Shown here in pieces: positions 11,930 to 23,944 of a DNA stretch of 64,000 bases (positions within the stretch are counted from its first letter, which is position 1; every line of letters starts with the position of its first letter). This DNA is from Didymella arachidicola. Taxonomy: Eukaryota; Ascomycota; Dothideomycetes; Pleosporales; Didymellaceae. The position numbers were made by a program, and so were the translations under genes. Under the pieces are notes generated by a model. That model was not told where the DNA came from. It worked only from the letters and a program-made list of their open reading frames with translations, and did no database searches. The DNA is taken from the NCBI GenBank assembly GCA_016630955.3, contig CM049990.2, positions 1,426,001 through 1,490,000 of the forward strand, given 5' to 3'.

Positions 11930-12873
11930 ATGGCGGCTCAGGATCACCACACCGTCGCGTTCAACAACACACACTTCGACTCTGAAGAGAAGTTCCGCTA
12001 TGAGCTCGCTAAGACCGTGACTATGACCCCAGAGCTCTATGAGAAGCTCTTCATCTCTCCCAAGACTCCAGTCGCAGGTGACTTCCGCCAACGCTTCGGA
12101 AACCCGACCCCTATCGGCGTGCTCGGTTTCTCTGTTGGTGTCATTCCTCTCGCCATCTCCTTCAGTGAGTGCTATGACTTCCCAGATCCACCATCAAGCT
12201 AAGCATGATCAGTGGGATGGCGAGGCGCTGGCGGATCTTCTGTTGCTACGACCACGGTTAACGTCTTCTTCGGTGGTATCCTCCTCTTCTTCGCTGGTAT
12301 CGGCGAATTTCTCCTCGGCAACACGTTCCCCATGATGGTATTCTTTGCCTACGGTGCCCACTTCCTGTCTTACGCCACTCTGTTCATCCCCTGGTTCAAC
12401 GCCATTGGCTACTTCAACCCTGACGGCTCAGGTATTGGTAGCCCTGGGACTACCGATCAGACTGCGACGTTCGCTGCAAGCTTCGGTAAGACTAGCATGA
12501 TTCTTTTAGAGAAGTCGCCTTGAACTAATAATTTCTAGCTTACTACCCCTTGGTCATGTGCATCCTGTCCTTCATCTTCCTCATCGGCTCACTACGCACA
12601 AACTTGGTGTTCGTCATCATTTTCATCTTCGCAACGATCGGCTTCGGCCTCGGTGCTGGCGCATTCTTCCATCTCGCGCGTGGCAACATCGCCATCTGTA
12701 CAAAGCTCGCGACCGGGCTTGGAGCATGTTTGTTCGCGACAGGAGTGTTAGGGTTTTACTTCTTACTAGCGCTAGTTGTCGCCATTATGGAGCTGCCCGT
12801 TCCCGATATCCCTGTCGGCGACATGAGCACTGTCATCAAGGCCAAGCGAAGGGGTGTCATCAAAGAAGAGTAG
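11930..12873 (+). CDS. GPR1/FUN34/YaaH family acetate-type transporter
   Basis: Plasma-membrane carrier of the AceTr family (yeast Ady2/Ato, Aspergillus AcpA), which moves acetate or ammonium. Exons are 11930-12164, 12213-12485 and 12539-12873; introns are 48 and 53 bp. The product is 280 aa, typical for the family. A soluble head of about 60 residues is followed by the family signature NPTPIGVLGF (canonical form NPxPxGLxxF) at the start of helix 1. Six hydrophobic helices can be counted, including VFFGGILLFFAGIGEFLLGN and MVFFAYGAHFLSYATLF. The C-terminal tail is short and charged. Substrate is inferred from family only; several fungal paralogues have unknown cargo. Confidence 0.9.
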
Positions 12874-13061
12874 GTGTAATGCATGTATCGACGATGCTGG
12901 TGAGAGCTCGGCCACGGCCTGGAGCAATACGATGGAAGGGTGTACAAATTTGCATCTCGAGCCAGATGGCTCATTGTTGTACATAAGTCTGAAATCGACC
13001 GAGACAAAGTTCAAACATCTCAAGTAGGCATTCCACCACACTCGTGCGGGACCTGTCCCTC

Positions 13062-13877
13062 TCACCACGGGTATTCTCCAGTATTATGAATGAACCTTCC
13101 AACCTCACCATCCCTCTTCCCCTCAACAACATCCATCAGGCTCTCCACACTGTCCTCCGCACTTCTCGCCCCATTCTCCTTCTTATTTGCCTCACTAAGA
13201 TTACTCACCGTAAAACCCGGATCATACGCAAACACCTTGACGCCCTTCCCGCCCACACCATAATTCAATCCATACTCAACATGCAAACACGTAGTAAGCA
13301 TGTTCATTGCCACTTTGCTCGCGCGGTACGGCTCGGCTTGGATCTTGTACATTGGCGACTCGGGCGTCAGGCGGCGGCCAATGGATCCAGCGCCCGAGGA
13401 GACGTTGATGATGCGTGGGTTCGCGCTCTTCTGCAGAAGGCTTATGAGGGCTTTGGAAAGGAGGTAAGGACCGGTCGCGTTAGTGTCGAAGGAGGAGCGG
13501 AATGCGGCGCGGTCGACCTGTGTGAAGGAGGCGATGGCCGCGTTATTGACCAGGATGTCGAGATGGCCGTGGGAGGTGGCTATGTGAGTGGTTGCGTTGG
13601 CGATGGTCGAGTCGTCTGAGAGATCCAGGTGCAGGAACTCGATGCTACCGGGGAGGTTGCGGGATTGCAGGTCCTTGAGGGCGTCGGTGCCGCGCTGGGG
13701 TGAGCGCGCGCCGAGGAGAACGTGGTAGGTACCTTTGGAGACTAATTGGCGTGCGATTTCGAAGCCTATGCCGCTGTTTGCTGCACAGCGGTTAGTATGG
13801 TGATTGATCAGGATTGCTGTATGTAGCTGTTACTTGCCTCCTGTTACTAGAACCACCTCTTTTGCTAGGGCTGCCAT
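13062..13877 (-). CDS. Short-chain dehydrogenase/reductase (classical SDR)
   Basis: NAD(P)-dependent oxidoreductase of unknown substrate. Exons are 13877-13838 and 13780-13062, giving 252 aa. The nucleotide-binding motif TGANSGIG (residues 12-19) is restored only when the 57-bp intron 13837-13781 is removed; this intron starts with GC (gcaagt) instead of GT. NNAA at about residue 90 and the catalytic YRASK motif follow. An acidic DLSDDS segment is also present. The C-terminus ends GEYPW, as in carbonyl-reductase-like fungal SDRs. It converges with the YaaH transporter, with less than 200 bp between stop codons; nothing ties the two functionally. Confidence 0.88.
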
Positions 13878-14480
13878 TGTGATGTTTGATGAAGGTTCGA
13901 TCTTTCTTGTCTGATTTCAATTTCAACAAGATAGCTCTGGAATACGTGGCACATGCTCTAATATAGACTTTCTAAGGCATCCATCGATCGTGAGCGGGCT
14001 CTCGGCCTTCTCAGCAGAGGCGTAAACTCCGCTCCTGGCAAGTGCAAGAGTGCAATTCTACTCGTCGCAACAGTACATACCTCAAAATGTGCTCCAGAGC
14101 ATCACAAAACAGTAACTCCGCGAAAGACGATACTGAAATTCAGAGATTACGCAGTGAATTCGAGATCTCATTACCTCGCTATCGATACAAGTCGAGCTCA
14201 ATGTTGGTGGACGGGCTCTGTAGGGTAGTTTTTGCACTCCCGAATGCACCAACGGGCATCGGATGACGGTTTTGCACAACTGAACGATGACGTCTACGGT
14301 ACCAAAGTTCACCCTTTCGATCAACCACGCACATCGTAGGGAAGACTTGAGGAGCTTGTATTACGCTCGCTGTGACTATATATATTCGTAAAGAAAAACG
14401 ATTAACATCCATGTTCTCGCGACTATTGCCTCCTCATTCCTTCGCGCTATGTGAAGCGGATGGCGGAAGGAGTTTACTCG
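13878..14480. other. Intergenic region
   Basis: About 600 bp between the SDR start and the stop of the next - strand gene. It should contain the SDR promoter and the 3' UTR of the Gln/Pro-rich gene. No gene or repeat was identified. Confidence 0.5.
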
Positions 14481-15680
14481 TTATTCCAGGAATTGATTAA
14501 AATACGGACTGAAATCGCTCATATACTCCTGAATCCCATCAAATATCCCTGAAGCCACAGTGGGGAGGTTTTCAGAAGCCCCATCTTGGAACTGGGTCCC
14601 CATACCCGACAATGCGAAGCCCTTGTCTTCAGCTTGTGGAACGACTGGCATATCAAGCCACCTCTGGAGGCCTTCAGAGAAGTCAGGGACAGTTGAGTCC
14701 GTGCCAAGACTGCTCGGGAGTGCAGACGTGTTGGCATCCCAGGAAAATTGGCCCTCAGGCAAATCTTCCTGCAAAGACGGAGGAGACCCTCCGTGTTCAG
14801 AGGGGGCAAGATACTCAGCCGGGCCATGAACTTGGGGAAGGGGGCCGGGAGCAAAGAAGGCAGTCTCGAACTGCTGTGGACCAGCGGGGAGGCCTTCAGC
14901 ACTGTGTCCTGTGCCGAAAGGAAGTTGTGAGACCGGCATGGTAACCGGCAGAGCTTGAAGATGGGGATTATGGTGTCCCAAACCTTGCCCTTGGAAGAAT
15001 TTGATATGCTCGGGCATACCAACAGGAACTTGAGGGAAAAACCCAAAAGTCTCCGAGTATTGAGGAAGGGGATGTTGAAGTCTCCGAGCGGTATTCTGAA
15101 GATTTCCAGTGCTGTGACCTGCAATGGAGAGACCTTCATGAACAGGCATGGAGGCCTGCGGCCTAGGAAAGAGAGGATGTTGAATCCCATACTGCTGAGC
15201 CGGGGGGGACTCAGGGTATCGAGGATGTGGCCTCAGCTCGCCAACGGGAACGGCGAATGGCGTGGAAGGACTCTTCTCAAGGTCCTCCCGACATGGCCGA
15301 GCTGGTTGACAGCATCCTCGAGAGAGATGCGCACACGAACCGGGATGATAATTCACCATCTGTTCGTGTGCCTCGTCAACATCTATGCGGTTCATTCCCC
15401 ACCAGACCATACGCTGCTTCTTGGTAGCAGCGCCACGATGCACCCAGTGGAAGATGCGCTCAACGTTCTGCATCTGTGAGGCGCCCTCGCTCTCACCGAG
15501 ATAGGGGTCGTCCTTACACCTCCTCTCGTTCTTGAGATGGTACTGGCCCTTGCCTCCTTTCCTTGCAGGACGCCGAACGTCAACAGCCTCTTCAATCTGT
15601 GGAAGTGGAGGCTGCTGAGAGCCTGCAGGCACGCCAGCCATTGGACCCTGGGCAGGAGCAAAAGATGCGAAACCGTTCAT
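14481..15680 (-). CDS. Gln/Pro-rich protein of unknown function (single coding exon)
   Basis: 399 aa in one uninterrupted frame from ATG 15680. Residues 1-45 are Ala/Pro/Gln-rich. A basic, Cys/Trp-containing segment (about 35-125, with KGGKGQYHLKNERR, MVWWGMNRID and a SCAHLSRGCC cluster) may be a folded or nucleic-acid-binding part. The rest is Pro/Gln/Gly/Ser-rich, and the C-terminus alternates acidic and aromatic residues (DGIQEYMSDFSPYFNQFLE), which resembles an activation domain. No family is recognised. The gene has a TATA box near 16636 and a leader of about 0.9 kb with spliced introns, an arrangement common for fungal developmental regulators. That parallel is inference only. Confidence 0.6.
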   Translation of the reverse strand: MNGFASFAPAQGPMAGVPAGSQQPPLPQIEEAVDVRRPARKGGKGQYHLKNERRCKDDPYLGESEGASQMQNVERIFHWVHRGAATKKQRMVWWGMNRIDVDEAHEQMVNYHPGSCAHLSRGCCQPARPCREDLEKSPSTPFAVPVGELRPHPRYPESPPAQQYGIQHPLFPRPQASMPVHEGLSIAGHSTGNLQNTARRLQHPLPQYSETFGFFPQVPVGMPEHIKFFQGQGLGHHNPHLQALPVTMPVSQLPFGTGHSAEGLPAGPQQFETAFFAPGPLPQVHGPAEYLAPSEHGGSPPSLQEDLPEGQFSWDANTSALPSSLGTDSTVPDFSEGLQRWLDMPVVPQAEDKGFALSGMGTQFQDGASENLPTVASGIFDGIQEYMSDFSPYFNQFLE

Positions 15681-16620
15681 GGTGATCGTGTAGTCTGGAG
15701 GAAGTTAGCATATCTTGGAGATCTCGAATGTGCAAGTCTCGCATGGAAGAAAATATCAAAGACGAAAACGCGGTAAGGAAGCACAACCACTAAACACCGA
15801 TAGTCAAACCGGACCTTCACAGCACCCGTGAAGTTACGGACCATTCCGAAAGGGTTCTGACATCGGAAACGCTCGGAAAGCTGCGACAATATCTTCTTAG
15901 GGAATTTGGGATCCTGATTGGTAAGGAAAGTATGGCAGAGCAGGCAACAGTGGGTCAGTGACCCTGAGCGATGCTCAACCACGGACCTGACTTTATCCTG
16001 ACGACAAATCGTTGGTAGAAACGCAACAAGTGCCATCTGAAGAACACAAAATGAAAGAATTGAAGAGAAATATGCAAATTTGGACTGGAAACGATCCAAG
16101 CGAACCTTGGAAGAAAGGCAGAAAGAATTGAACGGAAAAACGCACAATACGAAACAGAAATAGTACTTACTGTGTGTGAAGAGAGTGTGCGTGTGAGTGT
16201 AAAACGTCGTAAAATCTATGTCTATGGCTTTGGATGCGTGTATTTCAGCTGCAAAAGTCAGTATCGGATGCATTCAGCTTGAAAAGTAACGCAATTGCGA
16301 TTGCACGTGGGAGAAGGAAAAAAAAACCTACTGACGTTTCTTGCAAGACTCAGTGTGGAAGGTCGGAGAGTCTCTTTCAAAGGCTTTTTTGAAGGTGAAT
16401 TGGTATCCTGAAGGAGATTAGTTTACGATGTTAGCCGACGCGACGGCTGGGAGCGTCGGATCAGAGACAGGAGGTAGTCGCGATGATATGTGCATTCATT
16501 AAGCAAAGAAGAACTTACTATGTGTGCTGCGAAGCTTTGTGTGTTGTAAAGCGATATGCTGAGTAGCTGTGTGAGTGTGCGTGAGTGTTCCCGTGTGAGT
16601 TGAGTTACGTCCGAAAGCAC
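15681..16620 (-). promoter_or_regulatory. Long intron-bearing 5' leader of the Gln/Pro-rich gene
   Basis: Reading the - strand, good GT-AG introns are seen at 16518-16408, 16331-16278 and 16170-16106, and a fourth acceptor (ctaacttcctccag) at 15695. The exons between them are short and CA/CT-rich (ACACTCACACACA types) with no long frame, as expected for UTR. An upstream ORF of 119 codons starts at 16036 and its TGA overlaps the main ATG (ATGA at 15680-15677) if the last intron is retained. The donor of the last intron was not resolved. Confidence 0.5.
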
Positions 16621-16632
16621 GATGGGAGGCTA

Positions 16633-16640
16633 CTTATATA
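16633..16640 (-). promoter_or_regulatory. TATA box
   Basis: TATATAAG on the - strand, directly upstream of the spliced leader of the Gln/Pro-rich gene. It is placed where transcription of that leader would start about 30 bp downstream (near 16605). Confidence 0.5.
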
Positions 16641-18277
16641 CTCTGCCTCGATATAGATCATAAACCGGATAGACATAAGATCCATACTCCGTACGACAAT
16701 ACCCTGACAGCAACCATGGCACTGTCATTGCCCAACAGACATGATTGGACACTTGACGCCTCCAGCGGACGTGCAGAAAGAGAGGAACAGTGGAACAACC
16801 GGCCATAATACAATGGGGTGGTTCACTGCATGGGACGCAACAATCAAGCATGGACATGTTTTTCTCATCCCAGCATACTGCTGGCTGCTACAAGCAATTG
16901 AATGAATGAAGGAGGCTTGAAGAGAGCAGGAGAGAAGTTTACAGACTCTTGGGGCGACAATGGCTGCTCTCGTCTCTCAGTGCATTACCATGCATCACGC
17001 ATTGTACTCGAGATTTTGGTGCTACCAACTATTCGATCCAGACCTATGGATCTACCATAATCAAATTTTTGGGCAACAGTGCATCAATGATACCCTGAAG
17101 TCCCTGCGTTTTCGGAGAAGTTTCTCAGCAAAAGCAGGGAGCCTCGAAAGGCAATCACAGCAGCATCCTACCACTGCAAGCTAAGTCCACAGCGTGCAAA
17201 TTCAAAAATTGCAGGAGCTACTGGAAAATTGTCTTGTCACCGTCATGTTGGGAGGGTCTGACTCGTACGGTGGCAGTGTGGCAGTAGCGTAGCTCGCTGT
17301 TGATACACACGAGACACGGCATTCCTACAAATCAACCATACTCTGGCTAAAATTCTCTTTGAGAAATATTTGTACATATGTTTGGCTATCATTCAATGCT
17401 ATCTACAATCGTTTTGCCGAGTTCATAGGCTCCAGATCTGTGGGTCCTGTAGACTGATTGAGACTTGAAGTCTTCCAATCGCTGGCGCATTTTCTTGCTT
17501 CTACTACGGTTCGCTCAAAGACACTTATAGACAGCAACGCCACACACGTCACACCAAAATCGGCAATGTACAATGCATTTTTAGAGGATCGATGGCCATG
17601 ACAAACCCAAAATACGGAAATCGCAGGATTGAATATAGTAACTATGCACACTCGACGTAACGAAAGCAGAAGTCAAAAACCGTGATCATCCTCGCATGTA
17701 CTTCACACCCTCACAGCTGGGGGATTGACACACTGCAATGAAGACAATGGGCCCATGAGGTAAACTGTATGCTGGACCCACAGCCAAACTTTCCTGCACC
17801 CTGACCCATAAGGCAGCAGCGACGCGTGTGTTGAGAGCGAGCACAATAGACGTAGGTCACATCGTGCGATCCACGGTCGGACATTCGACAATACACCCTG
17901 AGACGTCCGTACCAAGAGCATGGTAGCCCAACATTATCGATCTGACGACCGATCATTCCGGAAGACGAGATAATCATGGTGGCTGGGAGAAGCGAGACTT
18001 GCGAGGCACACGGACACAATGGACCGAAGAGGTTGGGAAACATATTCGCTTGTCACCTGATGACAAGGCGGTGACTTCGCGTAAGCAATGCATGATAGTA
18101 GTACAGCTCTTTTGGCAAACCCGTTGCAACGCCTTCCAAACACCCCTTAACTTGACCCTGGCAGACTTGCTACCGCGCCAGTTTCCCATGATCGTAACGT
18201 GATCCTTTGCTCTCTTCTTGCGTTGCGCTAATAGTGCAACGGTCCCCCTGACATCGTATAACCTACAGAGCCGAGAA
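16641..18277. other. Intergenic region, 1.6 kb
   Basis: Lies upstream of the Gln/Pro-rich gene and downstream of the p24 gene. It holds only short ORFs without recognisable product. Its left half is presumably the promoter region of the - strand gene at 14481. No repeat or RNA gene was recognised. Confidence 0.45.
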
Positions 18278-18985
18278 TTATAAGATACCTTTCCTCGCGC
18301 CCTGGAAAAAGAACCTGACAACTGCGACCTGCAGTCCTGCCATGACGACCATAAGTCCAACCTCCATAAGCGAGAAGTTGAGAACGCGCTTCTCGGTGCT
18401 CTTGACGGTGCTGAAGTTGCGGTTCTCGCGCGTGCGGAAGTACTTCTGGTTGCGGGAGATGGTGGATAATTGCGCCGAGAGCTTAAGAATGCTTTCCTCC
18501 AGAACGGTGGTTTGTTCGGGGGAGGAGCCTTGCTTGGAGGGGATTGCGGCGCGGGGAGTTTCGTTCTCGACCTGTTGATGGCGTTAGTGTGAGTACCAGC
18601 GGCGCAATCTGGATTGAGAGAAACGTACAGCGATTTCAAAGTCGACGAGCTTCTCGGCAAACGTGCTCATCTCGTTGTTGAAGCAGAAACGGTACTCGCC
18701 GACCTCGTTGGCTGTGAATACAAAGTCGCCCTGGCGCTCCTTGGTGCCGTCGAGGATGACCTTCTCTTGGCCGCCGTTGGAGCCCGGACCGACAACGGAA
18801 TAGTCGATGTCAAACGAGCCACCGGACTGCACAGCAAAATAGAATGCAACCTTTGTTTCCTTGTGTTCTACGTTTGCGAAGAAGCAAGCCTTCTCGTGCG
18901 CATCGAGGCGGTACGTAAGCGCTGTGGCGTATACGGCAGTGCAGTATGCCAGCAGGAGACTGACGACTGTGGCGAAGGACCGCAT
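18278..18985 (-). CDS. p24/emp24/GOLD-domain cargo receptor (Erp-type)
   Basis: Type I membrane protein cycling between ER and Golgi in COPII/COPI vesicles. Exons are 18985-18629 and 18571-18278, with a 57-bp intron (18628-18572, branch CTAAC). The product is 216 aa, normal for p24 proteins. A signal peptide covers about residues 1-22. The GOLD domain follows, with YRLDAHEKACFF and GEYRFCFNNEMSTFAEKLVDFEI carrying the paired cysteines. Then comes a coiled-coil stretch (ILKLSAQLSTISRNQKYFRTRE). The transmembrane segment is near the C-terminus, with a short FFFQGARKGIL tail holding the di-Phe signal. The in-frame extension upstream of 18985 lacks a signal peptide, so this ATG is preferred. Confidence 0.93.
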
Positions 18986-19711
18986 CGTGGCCGTAGGTGT
19001 GGAATGGCTTCGTGGGTGGTTGTCGCTGTTGTTGTCTTCAAGTTCGTAACAGCTGTCGACAACTGTCGGCGTTTCGGTGGTCCTGGCACCGCAAGGAGTC
19101 GGTCGCGGGGGAGGCCCTGACCAATGGGACGCCTGTGCGGCCGACACTTGGCAGGAGGTGCTTGACCACCACAACCACGATGTTTGACATGTTGAGCGCT
19201 TAACTGGTGTAGATACTTGTGTTCCTAACTATGGCTTCTTACGTTGTGAGCCTATATAGAAGGAAGGTTTCAGTGCTCGTCTGACACATGCTTTGCGTGC
19301 CCTGCACTTTCAAGTGCTGGTTCCCTTGGAACGTGTCAAAGAAGACAGAGAATCAATCACCATGTATTCAACCACCATTGAAATCATGTAAAATTGACAA
19401 TACCGGTCGGATCACACATGGTAGAGACAGTAATACCAATCGACTATACTTCATATGTTATCTGATGCTAGTCTACACCATATTGGCTGCATCCATCACA
19501 CCCCAAACACCTCCACCTCGTCCACGAGCACCTCATACGCAACTGTGCCGTGGGTAGTGATACCAAGATCTTCAGTGCGCCATCAATATGTAGATACATG
19601 CGCGCAAGGATTCGTGCCGCCGTGCCGGGAAGATAATAACGCCCCGCCATAGTAATGCCCTCTCATGCCATACAAGAAAAGACATGGCTGATGTATATCC
19701 TACATCCGTGC
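18986..19711. other. Intergenic region (p24 promoter, USP7 3' side)
   Basis: Lies between two - strand genes. Sequence near 19251-19258 reads as TATATAG on the - strand, but it is about 270 bp from the p24 ATG, so its role is unclear. No gene was identified. Confidence 0.4.
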
Positions 19712-22700
19712 TCATCGTATGAAAATTGAATCCGATTTGCCCCAGAAACTTCTACTCTTGTTCGGGTGGTCCAGTCCAAGCGACTGATCATCACCCAGTG
19801 TATCCCAGAGGACTTCATCTGCCGTTATGTTAGTGTGCATCGTAATATTATCTGTATAGGAAGCTTACCGTCATCCTCAATGTAAGTGGGTTTGGAGTAC
19901 TGTGCTCTTGGGACCTTGGCGAACTTGATCTTGTCGAGTTGCTTCCCCTTGATTTTGGTAAGATCGGAAAGACGCTGCTTCGTTTCGCTGAATGGCTCGC
20001 CCTCCTTGAGCGCGAACTGGAACGGGATGCCATGCGCTTTAGTGTGGTCTTTGTCGAAGTGAAAAACCGGTACTCTGCGAGGTGCATCGATCTCCGGTAC
20101 AGGCATCGCGTAGATTTGCGAGTAGTCTGCAAGGGCTGTGATCTGGAGTTCCGCTGCCAGCTGTTTGGAGAACCTGTGCATCGAAACTTCCCAGATCTGA
20201 ACCTTATGGAAGACTTCGTCGTTGATGTTGACTTTGCGTTGCAGATCGTCCAATAAGTCTGCTACTTGAGCGCTCTTCGGAATCATAAGCGTGATTTCCT
20301 CTTCCTTCTGTAGACCTTCCGGCAGCCATGTGACCTTGACAGGTCGTCTTTGCTCCAACTCCTTGAGACTCATGTCCAGTTTCTCGTAGAATAGAGCGTC
20401 TCCACGCTGACCTATCGACTGTGCGTAGCTATACGGTCCAGGAAACATAGTGTTGTTCAGTGTGTTGTTCGCGTTATACTTCACAGGTGTCTTAGGCTTG
20501 CCAGCAGTACTGACTGTAGTGAAGCGCAGATGGGTCGGGTCGCACTGGAGGTGCTCAGCTACCTTTGCCGCCCATTGGTCGTAAGACATCTTTTTGCTCA
20601 AAGTCAGGGCAAACGATGGTAGCTCCTCGCCCTCTGGCTGAGATCTGGGGACGAAGTCGATGTTGATCCTGTTGAGGAGAAACTCATAGAACTCCTTAGC
20701 GTCCACGGAGCCCCCTGTGGACCGTATTTGCTCAACCTCCTTGTCGGTCAGTGCCCGTTGTACTGTGATGATATCACCGTCTTGGAGCTCCGATTGTGCG
20801 AGTGTCGTTTTCGGCTTCATCGCCTCGATCATGCTTTGTTTGATTTCTTCGGAGAGCTTAATCTGCGTTCCACTTGACCAGTTCAGGATATTGTTAATAA
20901 TCGGGGTGAGATCAGAAACCCTGTCCTGATACCCGGCGTAGAAGGTGGCAACGCCAAAGAGGCTTTGTGTCTTGTGGTCGAAATGCTTAAGGAAGAGCAT
21001 GATGGGCTTATCGCTTGAGCCCTTGGACTCTAGCAATTTGTCGCCAAACACTGGCGAACCATCTGCGTCACGCTGCACGGCTTTCTCCATCCATAATCTG
21101 AACACAGACTGTTTGGTGCCGTGCTTGGCGGCAGCCTCCTCGATAGTCATGTCTGGGAATTCCAGAGGAGTGTCTGGGCGGACAGTGCCGTTCTGGCGGT
21201 TGACCATAGACCATGGCCGTAACATGTCGCCTTCAATGCCAAAATCCTTACCAACTAACGAAGCGAACTGCGCCATACTGGTGGTGCGAAGAACGCGGAG
21301 TTGCTTGGGGCTGGCCTCAGTCTCGGTTTCGCCTTTCCATGGCACGATGTCGAAGCCTTGGTAGGCCTTGAAGTTCTCTTCGGATGCGACAGAGACATCC
21401 ATGTAAAGATGTGCCTCCTCCCGCTCCTTTCTTTTCTTCTCTAGAGCGGCATGTTCCTCGGCAATACGTTCAGCGAGATGCATCGGTGGGGCGACACTTG
21501 CTGAGTCCGGCAAAATGCTGTCAATCCTGCTTTCGCGGATATAGACTAACATGTAAGCGCTCATGGATCGCTTGGCGGACCATGTCCTTGTGTAAGGGTT
21601 ACGCTGGCCATTGTTGCCATTTGGCGCCTGCGCGTAATCGCCTCCAAAGTTTTCTTCCAAGGCCTCGCGTTTCGTCGCTCGTGTCACTCGATCGTCGTCA
21701 AACTTGTAGTAATGTCCATCTTTGGTTGGCTTGATGAAGGCGTAGTAATGGCCGGCGTTGAGATCTCCGCTGTGCACCAATACGCTGTGCAGACGGTACA
21801 CATAGGGCTCAGATCGATCGGCTCCATCGGAAAGATACGGCGAAGCGTCCCAGATCTCTGGGAATTCGTAGCGATCGTTGACTTTCATCATGGCGTCGCG
21901 CGCAAAATCGTACTCGAAGCGTTTGAGCTGAAGATGCAGGACCGGCGGGAAGCTCTCAAATATAACTCCCTTCTTAGCGTCCTGCAGACCGAATCCTTCA
22001 GCGAAATACTTGTTCTCGCCGTCCATAGTCTCGACCTGGACGTAATCTTTGAAACTGTCATCCAGATTCTTGTTCCCGCTGACGTTGAGCTGAATATCCC
22101 AGTAGTCTTCAATTCGGGATGACTCGTAGTCGACGTTGATGCAAGATATGTAGGTTTTCATCTTACCCACGAACATGCGCTCAAGAGCACCTTCAGCTGC
22201 GGAGCCCTTCATTTTGGCATCAAGATTGTCCATGAGAACACGAGACAGCTCCTGCACGTCCTGCTGCTCGAAAATCTGTTTGGAGTCCCAGCCAAAGGAG
22301 TGTGTCAGACCCGTAGTACTGACCGCGTTATTTGTGTTCTGAAGCAGATAAAAGAGGCGTTGCAGTGCGTAGGAGCTACCCTTGTCATCTTCGTCGGTAG
22401 GAATCTGGTAAACGGCCTGGCGGAAGGCATTTGTAAAGTACAGCGATTGGAGAAGGGAATTGAGATAACATGTGGCGCCCTGGTTCTTCAAGCCAACCAT
22501 GCCTGTCTCTTTTTTGGAATCGTAGTTGAGGAAGTTGTGCCATAGGACGCCAGTCGGATCCTTGAGCACCCGGACATAAGCGGTAACGTTGGCGGCATTC
22601 CCTTCTACCATTGGACGCCCTCGGTCATCCCAGCTGTTAGCAAAGAGCCTTCTAAGCTCAGAGAATCGTGTGAACCCCCAGTCTCCCTCTTCTGCGGTAA

Positions 22701-23260
22701 ATCGGTGGTGCGCTGTATGTGTTATGTACATGCTGGGATCGTTGGGGTTCCAGAGAACCAGCATGAATTGCACACAGGCATACCAGTCCTCGGGCATCTT
22801 GTTCTCCTCGTAAGCCTGCTCGAGGTAGAAGGACGCAAAGTCGACGTTGTTACCGAAGGGGAAGAACAGGATGCGCCATGGCTGTCCGCCACACTCGAAG
22901 ACAGGACCATGCTCTTTCCTGGTGAGCCCTGTTCGCCATTCCCGGATCTCCCATGTATGATATGTCTCTGCCTCTGTCTCCTGGTCGGGCAGCTCCGGCA
23001 TGTGCTTCTTCATGAAGGCATCGCACTCGTCTGCACGGGGCTCGGGCTCGGCGTCGACCTCGTCCATCTGGTCGTCCGAGTCGGCAGGCGTGATGATGGC
23101 GACTTCGCCCTGCTTCTCGTCATACTCGTGGTCGACGAGCATGTCGCTGCCGGTCTGGCGCAGTGTTAGGGTCAAATTATTCGCCATGTTGCATACATGT
23201 GCCGAGGAATGGTGCAGCAGACGGCAACATGTGCGCGGGCGCAAAGCTTACCTGATCCAT
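19712..23260 (-). CDS. UBP15: Ubiquitin carboxyl-terminal hydrolase, USP7/Ubp15 type
   Basis: Cysteine deubiquitinase. Exons are 23260-23252, 23154-19869 and 19818-19712, giving 1133 aa, close to USP7 (about 1100). A MATH/TRAF domain spans about residues 68-200. The USP domain follows, with the Cys box GLKNQGATCYLNSLLQ (Cys232) and the His box HSGDLNAGHYYAF near residue 465. The C-terminal half holds the USP7-type ubiquitin-like domains, and the last exon ends in a short basic/aromatic tail. The first coding exon is only ATG-GAT-CAG before a gtaagc donor. The acceptor at 23155 has a CTAAC branch 10 bp upstream. A start at 23187 without that intron is possible but less likely. A mitochondrial kinase gene diverges upstream. 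Confidence 0.93.
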
Positions 23261-23944
23261 GGCGAGTTCGGCAGCAGCGGGTGCTGGCGGGGCAGGCAGA
23301 AGGGCAGCAGCGAGCGAGCTTCGGGCGGCTCAGTGGAACAGGCAGCGACGATGTGCGCTTGACGCCGAGAATTCTGGGGAAGAAAAGCTGCGCGCCTGTC
23401 GCCGTAACGAAAGAGTACGAGGTACGTGAGGGCGGTCGCAGCAGGCAGCTCGATAGTAAGGATGCGTGCCTCGCTAAAAGGTGGCGGTGACAATGACGAA
23501 CGAATTATACGCCTTGCCGTTACGTGCACTTGAACACGACAAAGGGAGAAGAGCTGGATTAGAGGGTGCACAAGGGCTGTAGTCGTGAGAGTGGAATCAG
23601 TCTCTCGCCAGCCTACATAGGCTTGCTGCAGTGAATAGCTTGCTCTTGGCGTGAATTAATGGGGCCCGCAGACGCAAAGGGCCGCGGCTGCAGACGTCAT
23701 GCCTTTGAATCGCACCACACGAACGATCGTCGAGTAACGCGAATAATGGAGGCGCTAGCGAGCACAAACAAGCCACTTGCTGTCTTCCCACAGCAGCGTG
23801 CGTCTCCAACGTTTGTCCAATATTCACGGTGCGGCAATCGGACTCTGCACGACTGTTTGGTGCTGCGTCATAAGCGCGTGCTGGTTCGAGGAAGCTTCAT
23901 AGCTCGGTGTCTCCCCACATTCAAACTTCGAAGCTCCAACGGCA
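23261..23944. promoter_or_regulatory. Divergent promoter region, USP7 (-) and mitochondrial kinase (+)
   Basis: 684 bp separate the two start codons, and no gene was found inside, so both promoters must lie here. No clear TATA box was seen in either direction. Confidence 0.5.

Noticed and set aside
18614..19120. 168-codon + strand ORF
   Set aside because: Antisense to the p24 gene; no features of its own.
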